Shown one piece after another: positions 28,469 through 37,598 of a DNA stretch of 64,000 nt (positions are counted from its first letter, which is position 1; every line of letters begins with the position of its first letter). The stretch is from Fodinibius salsisoli (GTDB lineage Bacteria > Bacteroidota > Rhodothermia > Balneolales > Balneolaceae), in contig NZ_JAGGJA010000006.1 in NCBI RefSeq assembly GCF_026229185.1, positions 245,220 through 309,219 of the forward strand. Reading direction: 5' to 3'. The position numbers were made by a program, and so were the translations under genes. The notes under the pieces were generated by a model. That model did no database searches, was not told the DNA's origin, and was given only the letters and a program-made list of their open reading frames with translations.

Positions 28469-31411
28469 TTATAAATCGAGCGTCATTTCCCACCTTGTGC
28501 CCAAGGAAGCATTGCTTTGAAGCTCTATTTCAGCACCAATTTTCTGAGCACGGTGACGGATATTTTTCACGCCGTGCCCGTCCTTATGTACTTTGCTATC
28601 TTTCATGCCGACGCCGTTATCGGCTACAATCAGCGTCAGGGCGCCTTCCTCCATACCAAACCGGATATCCACATGGGTAGCCTCCGAATGCCGCGCCGCA
28701 TTGACCACCATCTCTTTAAAAATGAGCCACAAGTGCTGGCGCAGTTCCAGGTCCAGTGAACGGTTGATATCCGTATCGATATCCAACTCATAATTGATAC
28801 CTTTGCTTTCCAGCAGGTCGGATGCAAACCGGCGACATTTGGAAAGCAGGTCCACCCAGTCGTCTTTTTCAGGATCAATGGACCAGATGATATCCGTAAT
28901 CTTTTCTTTGGCTTCCCCGGCACTTTCGGAAATAAGTCCCACAAAACGATCCGCTTGCTCCTGTTCGGGAACCTGGCGGATGGCCTGTGCAAAATAGGTG
29001 ATCGAACTCAGGGTCGCACTCACTTCATCATGCAGGTCGCTGGCAATACGGTTGCGAATGCGCTGCTCGCGCAGAATGCGGTTAATCCGGATGCGGTGGA
29101 TGCTATACAAAACGCCGCCAATGAACAACAGATACAACGCATACGCCCACCACGTACGATACCACGGCGGAAAGACCCTGAACGAAAAGGTATCGGCTTT
29201 GCTGAGGGTACCGTACACATCCCGGGCGCGGACGTGAAAGGTATAGTTGCCTTCCGGAATATTGGTATAATCTTTCTGCACCTCGGAGGTCCAGTTGCTC
29301 CACCCTTCTTCAAATCCTTCGAGCCACACCTGGTAGCGTGTTTCGGAGGGCGCTTTGTACTGCGCCGCCGCATACTGGAACCGCAGCTCGTTATCCTCAT
29401 ATTCCAGCTCGTAGCCCTTGTTTTTGAGATCAGCATTAATCAACGAATCGCCGCGCACAAATACGCCACGGACATGCGTTTTGAACGGCTCCGGGGGATT
29501 CCCCTGCAGGTAGGGATCTTTGGAGGGGGCATACTGGATAATCCCTTCCCCGGTAGCCATCCAGACCAAGCCACTTTCATGGGCATAGATGCGATTCACC
29601 TGGTTGGCATCGATGCGTTTAAGGGCTCCTTCGACAAAACGGTACCCCTCTTTCTTGTTGAGCAACACCTGGTGCTCGAGGTCTGATCGCACCCAGATAT
29701 TGCCCTTGGGATCCTCTTCCATGAGGAATACCTGGCGCTCGGGATCCGCCATCTCTTCCCCGAACCGCTGGTCGCGAACCAGCGAATCGCCAGCCGTATC
29801 ATGGCGGAACAAGCCTGCCGAACTGCCAATTATAGCTTCCCCGGAAATATTGAACACCCGCAAGCTTCGATTGTCCTGATCATGCGGAACCTCATAATGA
29901 TGCAGGTGGTTTTCAAAATTCTTCAACGAATCAAAAAGAGTGCCGTCAATTCGGAAAACGCCGCTTTGGATGGTACCAATCCAAACATCACCATTCTCCT
30001 CTTCAACCAAAGATGATATTTCGTACCCAAACTCTTCATCAGAAAAGACTGGTTTATGGCTTGCGTCAAAGACCTGAAATCGGCTCCGGCCTAATACTAA
30101 ATAGTATTTTTCATTATACTGATATCCATGTACATACTGTACACTCGAACTCTCAAATAGCTTTACAGCTTTCCCTTTACTAATCTGATACAATTTATTA
30201 TCACAATTGACCAGCAGTTTATCTCCGTATTGCGTAATGCTGTTACACCGTATAGATTGATCAAAGAGAGGTTCAAATTGTGTATTTGGGCTGCCACTCC
30301 CTTTTTCCTGCTTAATATTTAAACGAAAAAAACCTTCGTTGGTAGCCGCATATAGATCATCACTGAGAACAGCTACATCAATTACCGTGCCCGGCAAACC
30401 ACTCCGTTCATCAAGATAGGAAATGGGGTTCATGGGTTCTATTACACTCAGGCCGTTCCCCAGGGCCGCCCAAACATTGTTGGCCTGATCCAAGAAAAGA
30501 GAGTGCACCTGATCGCTGTGCAGTCCGCTCTGGCTATCTATTGTTCGGAGCAGTTGCCCAGCTCGATCAACCTGGACAATCCCCCCATTTAGCGTTCCAA
30601 AAAGGTAGGTATCATCGGGCAACTGGAGACCGGTATAGACCTTATTGCTCACCAGAAAGTCATCCACCGGCGATTTCAAAGGAATTAAATGGGTGCCATC
30701 AAAAACTGACAAGCCCTCAGTGCGATCTGCAACCAGCCAGCGATCATCGCCATAGGGTAGTATGGCGTTGACATCGCGGTCGATGAATTGACTGCTATTG
30801 GGCACAAATTCCAAGCTGCTATCTTCTACGGTATATAGCCCTTCCCCAATATCAGATAGTATTATTTCGTCTCTTACTTTAAAACTTCTGCGAATTAAAT
30901 TTTCGGGTTGATAAATGTTAATACTATCATTTTTCAGCCGAAATAATGCCTCTCGTTGCCTAAAATAAACAGCTTTATCTAAAGAGAAAGTGTTCCAAAT
31001 GTTTGACAACTTGGGACTAGAATCCGGAATATTAGGTGCCAAAGAATGGTATTTTAAGGCAATAGAAGTATCAGCAGGCGGGTTTTCCAAATAACCCAAT
31101 GAGCCAATCCCAGCAACATATATCGTAGTGTTACTGCCTTTTGTAATGGACAAGGCTCTTTTATTTTCGACTTGGATCGCTTGCCACCGCACCCCGTCAT
31201 ATTCCAGCACCTCCCCTACATTAGCAATATAGATAAGCCCACTGGTATCTTGGGCGATGTCCCAATTTTGAATATAGCTGTCATATTCCTGATCGGAAAA
31301 ACTCTGTATAGGCGGATAGGAATAGGTCTGAATGTTCTCACTTTGGCCAAACATAGCATAACTATGAAGCAATAATAAAAATACTCCTATCCCTATTTTT
31401 TGTACATCCAC
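28469..31411 (-). CDS. Large periplasmic-sensing histidine kinase (Reg_prop / Y_Y_Y / HisKA_3)
   Basis: 980 residues. Signal peptide, then about 600 residues of Reg_prop beta-propeller repeats (for example LHSDQVHSLFLDQANNVWAALGNGLSVIEP, SSLVEEENGDVWIGTIQSGVFRIDG). A Y_Y_Y domain follows (YQVWLEGFEEGWSNWTSEVQKDYTNIPEGNYTFHVRARD) and one membrane helix (WWAYALYLLFIGGVLYSIHRI). The HisKA_3 dimerisation helix has its phospho-His in ASDLHDEVSATL (about residue 790), and the ATPase domain has NAARHSEATHV, DNGVGM and GHGVKNIRHRA. It probably senses an extracellular polymer or sugar and signals to the NarL-type regulator downstream. Confidence 0.93.
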   Translation of the reverse strand: MDVQKIGIGVFLLLLHSYAMFGQSENIQTYSYPPIQSFSDQEYDSYIQNWDIAQDTSGLIYIANVGEVLEYDGVRWQAIQVENKRALSITKGSNTTIYVAGIGSLGYLENPPADTSIALKYHSLAPNIPDSSPKLSNIWNTFSLDKAVYFRQREALFRLKNDSINIYQPENLIRRSFKVRDEIILSDIGEGLYTVEDSSLEFVPNSSQFIDRDVNAILPYGDDRWLVADRTEGLSVFDGTHLIPLKSPVDDFLVSNKVYTGLQLPDDTYLFGTLNGGIVQVDRAGQLLRTIDSQSGLHSDQVHSLFLDQANNVWAALGNGLSVIEPMNPISYLDERSGLPGTVIDVAVLSDDLYAATNEGFFRLNIKQEKGSGSPNTQFEPLFDQSIRCNSITQYGDKLLVNCDNKLYQISKGKAVKLFESSSVQYVHGYQYNEKYYLVLGRSRFQVFDASHKPVFSDEEFGYEISSLVEEENGDVWIGTIQSGVFRIDGTLFDSLKNFENHLHHYEVPHDQDNRSLRVFNISGEAIIGSSAGLFRHDTAGDSLVRDQRFGEEMADPERQVFLMEEDPKGNIWVRSDLEHQVLLNKKEGYRFVEGALKRIDANQVNRIYAHESGLVWMATGEGIIQYAPSKDPYLQGNPPEPFKTHVRGVFVRGDSLINADLKNKGYELEYEDNELRFQYAAAQYKAPSETRYQVWLEGFEEGWSNWTSEVQKDYTNIPEGNYTFHVRARDVYGTLSKADTFSFRVFPPWYRTWWAYALYLLFIGGVLYSIHRIRINRILREQRIRNRIASDLHDEVSATLSSITYFAQAIRQVPEQEQADRFVGLISESAGEAKEKITDIIWSIDPEKDDWVDLLSKCRRFASDLLESKGINYELDIDTDINRSLDLELRQHLWLIFKEMVVNAARHSEATHVDIRFGMEEGALTLIVADNGVGMKDSKVHKDGHGVKNIRHRAQKIGAEIELQSNASLGTRWEMTLDL

Positions 31412-31456
31412 CTTCTTTCTTTTAGGTATTTTTTACAACTACTAATCAATCTTCAG

Positions 31457-31810
31457 TTAATAGTCCTCATCATCTTCAGGATCAACAAGCTCAACATCTT
31501 CATCTTTGCCCTCAAAGCCCCACTCTTCATTCAACGCACAAATAATCAGATGGTAGCTATAGATATCATGCTCGGACTCGCTCTGGATGGTACTGGCCGA
31601 AAGCACCTGGATGTGGTTGCGGAAAATGGTTTCTATATCTTTGCTCTTGGGCGTCTTAAAATCCAGTCGCACATGGCCCAAATCTTTTTCAGGGATAACC
31701 GCCCCTCCGTGAGACTTCAGTTCTTTAAACGGCTTCTGGCTGCCTTCTTTTTTTACCAGCCGATATTTTACTTCAAAACCAAGATCATTTTTAATTGTTC
31801 GTTCTGACAT
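31457..31810 (-). CDS. Hypothetical acidic protein
   Basis: 117 residues, beginning MSERTIKNDLGFEVKYRLVKKEG and ending in an acidic tail (VELVDPEDDEDY). No signal peptide, membrane helix or known motif recognised. It lies just upstream of the sensor kinase gene on the same strand (45-bp gap) and is divergent from the oxidoreductase at 32036. It is probably a real gene given its length, start and spacing; function unknown. Confidence 0.65.
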   Translation of the reverse strand: MSERTIKNDLGFEVKYRLVKKEGSQKPFKELKSHGGAVIPEKDLGHVRLDFKTPKSKDIETIFRNHIQVLSASTIQSESEHDIYSYHLIICALNEEWGFEGKDEDVELVDPEDDEDY

Positions 31811-31830
31811 ACTGAATCCTATACTTATTA

Positions 31831-31920
31831 ATTAAGTTAGAAATGCTAATTTTATAAAAGCCAACTGGCATACATTTAAGCATTTTTTAAATAATAATCC
31901 AATTTCTAACCAACTTAATT
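31831..31920. repeat. Inverted-repeat element in divergent promoter region
   Basis: Outer arms ATTAAGTT (31831-31838) and AACTTAAT (31913-31920) enclose GTTAGAAAT (31836-31844) and ATTTCTAAC (31902-31910). They form a nearly perfect 14-bp inverted repeat around 58 bp of AT-rich sequence. The inner 9-mer is the same as the inner part of the GIY-YIG element ends at 57832 and 58116. It contains no ORF. Confidence 0.5.
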
Positions 31921-32035
31921 TCATACACTTACCGTAGAAAATGCACCTCAAGATAGCAAGCAAACAAATAGGCATTCCTTTCAGGAACTATTATATTTCA
32001 CCTCGTTAATAATATAAATTTGAGCATGCTATAAT

Positions 32036-33448
32036 ATGTCTGATGCCATTATTATCGGTTCGGGTCCCAACGGACTGGCGGCAGCTATCTGCCTGGCCCA
32101 ACAGGGAGTTTCAGTTACAGTGTATGAAAAAGCAGAAACTGTAGGGGGCGGCACGCGTACCCAGGAGTTAACGCTGCCCGGCTTCCGGCATGATGTCTGC
32201 TCAGCTATTCATCCCCTGGCCAAAGCCTCACCTTTTTTGCAGAGCCTGCCGTTAGAAGACTATGGACTGGAATGGATACAGCCGGATATTCCCGTCGCAC
32301 ATCCGTTAAAAGGTCAGCAGGGCGGTGCACTGTTTCACTCGCTGGATGAAACGGTAGCCCGTCTGGGAAGAGACGGAAATACCTATCGAAAACTGGTGGA
32401 ACCTTTTATTGATTCCTGGGAAGAACTGCTGCCTGATATCCTGGCCCCCTTTTCACCCATTCCCTCGAACCCTATTTTGATGGCCCGCTTTGGTTTTCGG
32501 GGACTTCGATCTGCCCGTGGACTGGCTAAACGCTTTGAAACGCCCCGGGCCCGGGCCCTTTTTGCGGGACTTGCCGGCCATGGCATCCTTCCCTTTAACA
32601 AAACCGCAACTGCCGCTATTGGAATGGTCCTGGGGATTGCTGCTCACACGGTGGGATGGCCATACCCAAAGGGAGGATCTCATAGCATCACCCAAGCGAT
32701 GGCAGCCTATCTTGAGTCATTGGGCGGAACCATAAAGACGAATGTCGAGATCACTTCGCTGGATGACTTTCCTGAAGAGCAGGTGATTCTTTTTAATACC
32801 ACACCCCGGCAGATCCTGGATATCGCCGGACCTTCGCTTCCCTCTTCCTATGCCCAGAAACTCCAAAAGTTTAAATACGGATGCGGCGTCTTCAAACTGG
32901 ATTTAGCCCTCAGTAGCCCCATCCCATGGGAAGATGACTTATGCCGCCAAGCAGGCACCGTTCACTTAGGTGGTACTTTTGAAGAAATTGCTCTATCAGA
33001 AAAAGATGCAGCCAACGGCAACCATTCAGAGAAACCCTACGTGCTGGTAGCACAACAAAGCCTGTTTGATGAACAACGCGCCCCCGATGGCAAACACACC
33101 TGCTGGACCTACTGCCATGTGCCTAATGGCTCCACCCAGGATATGACCGAACCAATCCTCAACCAAATCGAACGCTTTGCACCGGGCTTCCGGGATTGTA
33201 TTATCGGTCAGCATGCGATGAATACCCAAGCCATCCAAGCCTACAATCCCAATTATATCGGAGGTGATATCAATGGAGGCATGCAGGATATCACACAGCT
33301 TTTCACACGTCCCGCAGGACTTTTTGATCCCTACCACATTCCCAAAACCAGGTATTATATTTGTTCATCCTCGACCCCTCCCGGCGGTGGCGTGCACGGC
33401 ATGTGCGGTTTTCACGCGGCCGAATCTGCTTTGCGACAGGAGTTTTAG
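32036..33448 (+). CDS. FAD-dependent oxidoreductase, PYROXD2/CrtI-like
   Basis: 470 residues. N-terminal FAD motif AIIIGSGPNGLAAAICLAQQGVSVTVYEKAETVGGG. The following PGFRHDVCSAIHPLA and the C-terminal STPPGGGVHGMCGFHAAESAL are hallmarks of the phytoene-desaturase-like PYROXD2 group rather than of a strict CrtI. It may act on an isoprenoid or another lipid; the carotenoid-tailoring genes are 9 kb away. The stop codon abuts the left end of the inverted-repeat element at 33448. Confidence 0.88.
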   Translation: MSDAIIIGSGPNGLAAAICLAQQGVSVTVYEKAETVGGGTRTQELTLPGFRHDVCSAIHPLAKASPFLQSLPLEDYGLEWIQPDIPVAHPLKGQQGGALFHSLDETVARLGRDGNTYRKLVEPFIDSWEELLPDILAPFSPIPSNPILMARFGFRGLRSARGLAKRFETPRARALFAGLAGHGILPFNKTATAAIGMVLGIAAHTVGWPYPKGGSHSITQAMAAYLESLGGTIKTNVEITSLDDFPEEQVILFNTTPRQILDIAGPSLPSSYAQKLQKFKYGCGVFKLDLALSSPIPWEDDLCRQAGTVHLGGTFEEIALSEKDAANGNHSEKPYVLVAQQSLFDEQRAPDGKHTCWTYCHVPNGSTQDMTEPILNQIERFAPGFRDCIIGQHAMNTQAIQAYNPNYIGGDINGGMQDITQLFTRPAGLFDPYHIPKTRYYICSSSTPPGGGVHGMCGFHAAESALRQEF

Positions 33449-33971
33449 GCAGTGGGCGGTTTGTGGGGGGGGGGCAGCAGGTGGCAGGACTTGATTTTGT
33501 ATCCTTACTTAAAATCTAAAATAACATTCATTATGAGAGAAGGATTTAAAGACCTAAAGGTTTATAAATTAGCTTATCAGTGTGCTAATGAGATTTTCGA
33601 AATAACAAAGAATTTTCCCAAAGCAGAGAGATATGCTCTAACGGATCAAATTCGCAGATCTTCCAGAAGTATTTGTGCAAATATTGCTGAAGGATATCGA
33701 AAACGAATTTATCCAAATCATTTTAGGTCTAAAATTTCTGATGCAGATGCTGAATGCTCAGAGACCCTTGTCTGGCTGGACTTTTCTAAAGATTGTAGAT
33801 ATATACCTAAAGAGAAACATGAAGAGCTGTTAAATAGATATCAACAAATTGGTAAAATGCTGGGAATAATGATTCAAAATCCAAAGAAATTTTTACCAAA
33901 AGGTCACTAAACCATTAGTAAGGCGAGAATCATATTCTGCCACCTGCCGACCGCTCACTGCCAACCACCTA
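33448..33971. mobile_element. Putative small inverted-repeat element carrying a four-helix-bundle gene
   Basis: The left end has GGCAGTGGGCGGT (33448-33460) and GCAGGTGGCAG (33477-33487), separated by a G10 run. The right end carries their inverted counterparts CTGCCACCTGC (33937-33947) and ACCGCTCACTGCC (33950-33962). Matches are 11/11 and 12/13 with the same inside-outside order. The element fits exactly between the stop codons of two convergent genes and encodes only the S23-like protein. No transposase is present, so it would depend on a factor in trans. Confidence 0.65.
33533..33910 (+). CDS. Four-helix bundle protein (23S rRNA intervening-sequence / S23 family, Avd-like)
   Basis: 125 residues from ATG 33533 (MREGFKDLKVYKLAYQCANEIFEIT); the longer upstream frame is translated repeat sequence. 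Matches the TIGR02436-type family: FKDLKVYKLAYQ, ALTDQIRRSSRSICANIAEGYRKR and a C-terminal helix. The family occurs in intervening sequences of 23S rRNA genes, in diversity-generating retroelements (as Avd) and as free-standing genes, and binds nucleic acid. It sits between inverted repeats. Function here unknown. Confidence 0.9.
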   Translation: MREGFKDLKVYKLAYQCANEIFEITKNFPKAERYALTDQIRRSSRSICANIAEGYRKRIYPNHFRSKISDADAECSETLVWLDFSKDCRYIPKEKHEELLNRYQQIGKMLGIMIQNPKKFLPKGH

Positions 33972-34664
33972 CTGCTCAACATATCCTTCTTCTGCCTCTC
34001 CCCTCCGCAACCTATTCGCCCATTTATGCGCTAAGCGGGTCGTGCGCGGCAGTTTATATTTTGTCAACGTTTTCATGGCAATCTTATAGGTATCGTCAAA
34101 AGAGACCTTGTGTCCCGGGGATATATAAACGGGATTAACGTTCGTCCGGCTACGCAGAGTGAGGCCGACCTGCTCATCTCCATCCATAAGAGCAACAGAA
34201 GCCCCTTTTTTAGCCGCAAGCTCATCGTGAGATCCGGTTAATATGTTTTTGGCACAGCCCATGGTAGGCCAGTCTATCTCGATTCCAAAATGCGTGGCAA
34301 TGCCCATACGGCGGGGATGCGCCAATCCATGGCCATCCATAATAAGCACATCTGGTTTTAACTGGAGCTGCTGCCAAGCCTTCCAAAGCACCGGTAATTC
34401 CCGGAACGCCAGCAGGCCCGGGATGTAGGGAAAAGGCGTTTCCTCGGACACCAGCGAATGCGCCACCGGCTGGAGGTCCGGCAAGCGAAGTACAATGATG
34501 GCTGCATGCATCATATCCGAACCGCGATTAAAAGAGATATCCGCGCCGGCCACATATTCGGGATCACCATCAAATGGTTCCAGCGAAATCTTTTGCCGCA
34601 ATTGCTGTTGGACCTTCTTTGCTTCGACAGGTTTTATGGTCTTATAATACTCAAGTGGATTCAT
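33969..34664 (-). CDS. nfi: Endonuclease V (deoxyinosine 3' endonuclease)
   Basis: 231 residues. Active-site residues are visible: Asp in VAGADISFNRG, Glu in PYIPGLLAFRELPVL, Asp in LIMDGHGLAHPRRMG and the His following it. The DNA-wedge PYIPG motif is intact. It initiates repair of deaminated adenine by nicking one base 3' of hypoxanthine. Its last codons (GAG CAG TAG) coincide with the right end of the small inverted-repeat element, so the tail may have been rewritten by that insertion. Confidence 0.95.
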   Translation of the reverse strand: MNPLEYYKTIKPVEAKKVQQQLRQKISLEPFDGDPEYVAGADISFNRGSDMMHAAIIVLRLPDLQPVAHSLVSEETPFPYIPGLLAFRELPVLWKAWQQLQLKPDVLIMDGHGLAHPRRMGIATHFGIEIDWPTMGCAKNILTGSHDELAAKKGASVALMDGDEQVGLTLRSRTNVNPVYISPGHKVSFDDTYKIAMKTLTKYKLPRTTRLAHKWANRLRRGEAEEGYVEQ

Positions 34665-34832
34665 TGGAAATTCTGTGATTCAATTCGGATTATCCGGTAC
34701 GATTTTCTTATATAGGACTTTTAATACTGCGCCCTCCGATCGCTAATTTTGTGATCAGACGGTTGTGGCACCCATCGGACGGCAAAACCAGCCGCCTGAT
34801 GGATCTTCTATATAGCTTCTTAAAATATAAAA

Positions 34833-36272
34833 GTGAAACCAAATACGATGGATCATACCAAATTTCGCGAACATGCCCATAAGCTGGTCGACTGGATGGC
34901 AGATTATTTAGATCAGGCTGAAGATTATCCGGTTACGCCCGATGTTGAACCCGGTGATATTCTACAGCAACTGCCCGATTCTGCTCCCGAGCAGTCCGAA
35001 GATTTTGAAACTATATTTGATGATTTTCAAGATATCATTATGCCCGGCATGACCCACTGGGAAAGTCCCAATTTTATGGGCTATTTCCCGGCCAATAAAA
35101 GTTGTCCTTCAGTGCTGGCCGAGATGCTCACCGCCACGCTGGGTGCACAGTGCATGAGCTGGCTAACCTCCCCGGCGGCCACCGAACTGGAAGAGCAAGT
35201 TATGGAATGGCTGCGAAAACTTCTGGACCTGCCGGCATCGTTTACCGGGGTTATCCAAAGCACGGCTTCTACCTCTACCCTCTGCGCCCTGCTGATGGCC
35301 CGTGAGCAGGCTTCCGACTTCCGCATCAATGATGAAGGCTTTCAGGGAGATGAACATATGCGGATTTACTGCTCATCAGAAACGCACTCTTCCATCGAAA
35401 AGGATGTCAAAATTGCCGGCTTTGGCAAGCATAATCTTCGCAAAATACCGGTGGATAAAACTTTTGGGTTGAAGCCCCAAGCCCTGGAGGAAGCCATCCG
35501 GGAAGATCTCGAAAATGGCCTCCAGCCCACAGCTGTTATCGCTACTATTGGTACCACGGGCTCCACGGCCATCGATCCCCTTGAGACGATAGGCGACATC
35601 TGTGCCCGCTACGATGTGTTCTTACATGTGGATGCAGCCTTTGCGGGCACGGCCCTATTGGTGCCCGAGATGCGATGGATTGCCAACGGCATGGAACAGG
35701 CCGACTCCTTCGTCTTCAATCCCCATAAATGGATGTTCACCAATTTTGACTGCTCCGCTTTCTACGTGCAAGATGAAGAATTGCTGATTCGTACCTTTGC
35801 CATCCTTCCGGAGTACCTGAAAACGCCAGAAGACCAGCGCGTCAAAAATTATCGGGACTGGGGCATTCCGCTGGGACGTCGATTCCGTGCACTTAAACTG
35901 TGGTTTGTGATGCGCAGCTTTGGGGCCGAAGGGCTTCGAAAAAAAATCCGCCAACATATCGAACTGGCCCAAGGTCTGACAACCCAAATACAGGAGCATC
36001 CGGATTTTGAACTTTTGGCTCCGGTACCCCTTAACACGATCTGCTTTCGTTTCCATCCCGCTCACATTTCCGATGAAGCCAAGCTCGACGAGATCAATGA
36101 ACAGCTGCTTACCCGTATCCAACAGAGCGGAAAACTATTTCTGACTCACACCAAGCTCAACGATCGATATACCATTCGAATCGTCATTGGTAATACGAAC
36201 GTAGAAAAACGCCATGTTGATAATGCCTGGTCACTTATTCAATCATTTTCATCGAAACTTATTGGAGGATAA
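34833..36272 (+). CDS. PLP-dependent aromatic-L-amino-acid decarboxylase family protein
   Basis: 479 residues, group II decarboxylase. Conserved N-terminal MTHWESPNFMGYFPANKSCPSVLAEML, STASTSTLCALLMAREQ, the PLP-stacking segment YCSSETHSSIEKDVKIAG, DAAFAGTALLVPEMR and the Schiff-base lysine in NPHKWMFTNFDCSAFYV. It is similar to DOPA/tyrosine/tryptophan decarboxylases; substrate uncertain. ATG at 34833 is followed by a second ATG five codons later. Followed by an SDR gene after 49 bp. Confidence 0.92.
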   Translation: MKPNTMDHTKFREHAHKLVDWMADYLDQAEDYPVTPDVEPGDILQQLPDSAPEQSEDFETIFDDFQDIIMPGMTHWESPNFMGYFPANKSCPSVLAEMLTATLGAQCMSWLTSPAATELEEQVMEWLRKLLDLPASFTGVIQSTASTSTLCALLMAREQASDFRINDEGFQGDEHMRIYCSSETHSSIEKDVKIAGFGKHNLRKIPVDKTFGLKPQALEEAIREDLENGLQPTAVIATIGTTGSTAIDPLETIGDICARYDVFLHVDAAFAGTALLVPEMRWIANGMEQADSFVFNPHKWMFTNFDCSAFYVQDEELLIRTFAILPEYLKTPEDQRVKNYRDWGIPLGRRFRALKLWFVMRSFGAEGLRKKIRQHIELAQGLTTQIQEHPDFELLAPVPLNTICFRFHPAHISDEAKLDEINEQLLTRIQQSGKLFLTHTKLNDRYTIRIVIGNTNVEKRHVDNAWSLIQSFSSKLIGG

Positions 36273-36321
36273 ATGACTTACATTATGTAAATGACTTCAA
36301 GATGAACAAATGATATAAATT

Positions 36322-37026
36322 ATGGAATTATCGAATGTAAATGCACTCATCACCGGCGGAAGTTCAGGCATTGGCAAAGCAACGGCCAAGTCGATTATTG
36401 ACGCTGGCGGGCAAGCGGTTATTGCCGCCCGAAGCAAAGATACACTGGAAGAAGTGGCCTCAGAGATTGGTGCCACGGCCCTCCCCTGCGATGTAACCAG
36501 TGAAAGCGAGGTCATCAGTCTGGTTGACCAGACAATCCAGGAACTCGACGATTACAACGTGCTCATCAATAATGCGGGCTACGGCGAGTTTTCGAGGCTG
36601 GTTAATTTATCCGCCACTGACTTCGAACGGCAGCTAAAAACCAACACCATTGGTGCCATGATGGTGGCCCGGGAGTCTGCCAAGCATTTTATTAAGAACG
36701 ATTACGGCAACATTATCAACGTTTCTTCTACAGCTGGCAAAAAAGGTTTTGAAGGCGGCACCGCTTATGTAGCCAGTAAATTTGCCCTGGGAGGGATGAC
36801 GGAGTGCTGGCGGTCGGAACTGCGTCCCCACAACATTCGGGTGATGCAAATAAACCCCAGCGAGGTGCAAACAAAATTTTCCAAAAATGCCGGGCAGGGA
36901 TCGCGCCCCTTTAACGAAACCAAACTTGTGGCCGGGGATATTGCCGAAACGATTTGTAGTATGCTCTCACTTCCCGACCGTGGATTTATCCCGGAAACCA
37001 GTGTCTGGGCTACCAACCCGAGGTAA
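36322..37026 (+). CDS. Short-chain dehydrogenase/reductase
   Basis: 234 residues, classical SDR: cofactor motif TGGSSGIGKA, NNAGYG, catalytic Ser (NVSSTAGKKG), YxxxK in YVASKFALGG. Resembles FabG/YdfG-like 3-oxoacyl or alcohol reductases. It follows the decarboxylase by 49 bp on the same strand; the two may work together on an aromatic amine or aldehyde, which is inference. Confidence 0.92.
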   Translation: MELSNVNALITGGSSGIGKATAKSIIDAGGQAVIAARSKDTLEEVASEIGATALPCDVTSESEVISLVDQTIQELDDYNVLINNAGYGEFSRLVNLSATDFERQLKTNTIGAMMVARESAKHFIKNDYGNIINVSSTAGKKGFEGGTAYVASKFALGGMTECWRSELRPHNIRVMQINPSEVQTKFSKNAGQGSRPFNETKLVAGDIAETICSMLSLPDRGFIPETSVWATNPR

Positions 37027-37082
37027 TGATAGGCTTTAAAGACTTGTCAAAGCTTGTTCTATAGTTGAACATAACTTAAGGT

Positions 37083-37182
37083 AAGGGTATAAAAGGGGAA
37101 ATAAGTGAACTCTCTTTATACCCTTATTCCCCTATTCCCAACTGGTATGAGTTTGAAAATCAGACCAGTCTTACGTACCAGT
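37083..37182. terminator. Hairpin-rich convergent intergenic region
   Basis: An 11-bp perfect inverted repeat AAGGGTATAAA (37083-37093) / TTTATACCCTT (37115-37125), then ACTGGTA (37141-37147) / TACCAGT (37176-37182) followed by TTTTA. They lie between convergent genes (SDR and DUF971), where bidirectional termination would be expected. No gene is seen. Confidence 0.4.
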
Positions 37183-37208
37183 TTTAGCTACTCTTGCCCA
37201 ATCCTGCG

Positions 37209-37550
37209 TTATTCCTGTTCGGGGTAACACTCTTTACACGGGCACATATCGCGCAGGGTTTGCCACTGATACATGCCGTTGTTATGCCCATCATTCCAAA
37301 AGATTTTAATGGCGTGGTTCCCAATCTGTTGGATGTTTTTAACTTCAAATTTTTGGGGCGGATCCACAAAGAAAAGCCCCCTGTCAAAGGTATTCATCTG
37401 TCCGTGCCCGCCCCGGCAAACCACACATGGACAATTTTTGCGAAGTCCAAACAGCGCATATTCCGAATGATGTCCGTCGGACCAATCGATTGTTAACACT
37501 CCATCACTATTAGAAACCTCAATACCCGTCGGGCGCAAATCCTGATCCAT
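37209..37550 (-). CDS. DUF971 domain protein (GBBH-like)
   Basis: 113 residues. DUF971/GBBH-like N-terminal fold: GVLTIDWSDGHHSEYALFGLRKNCPC and the second strand set IKIFWNDGHNNGMYQWQTLRDMCPC. Two Cys clusters (CPCVVC and CPCKEC) could bind zinc or an Fe-S cluster. The family is often linked to Fe-S carrier genes (Mrp/ApbC), but none is adjacent here. Confidence 0.88.
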   Translation of the reverse strand: MDQDLRPTGIEVSNSDGVLTIDWSDGHHSEYALFGLRKNCPCVVCRGGHGQMNTFDRGLFFVDPPQKFEVKNIQQIGNHAIKIFWNDGHNNGMYQWQTLRDMCPCKECYPEQE

Positions 37551-37598
37551 AAATCTGTTAATATTTATTTTGATCTCATATATTATTCAACAGTTGGC

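Noticed and set aside
32036..33448. Phytoene desaturase CrtI as a firm call
   Set aside because: The N-terminal PGFRHDVCSAIHPLA and C-terminal GVHGMCGFHAA motifs fit the PYROXD2-type group; no phytoene synthase gene is adjacent.
33465..33474. G10 run as a phase-variable tract controlling the four-helix gene
   Set aside because: It lies in the inverted-repeat end, upstream of the likely ATG at 33533, so length change would not alter the frame of the called gene; an effect on transcription cannot be excluded.
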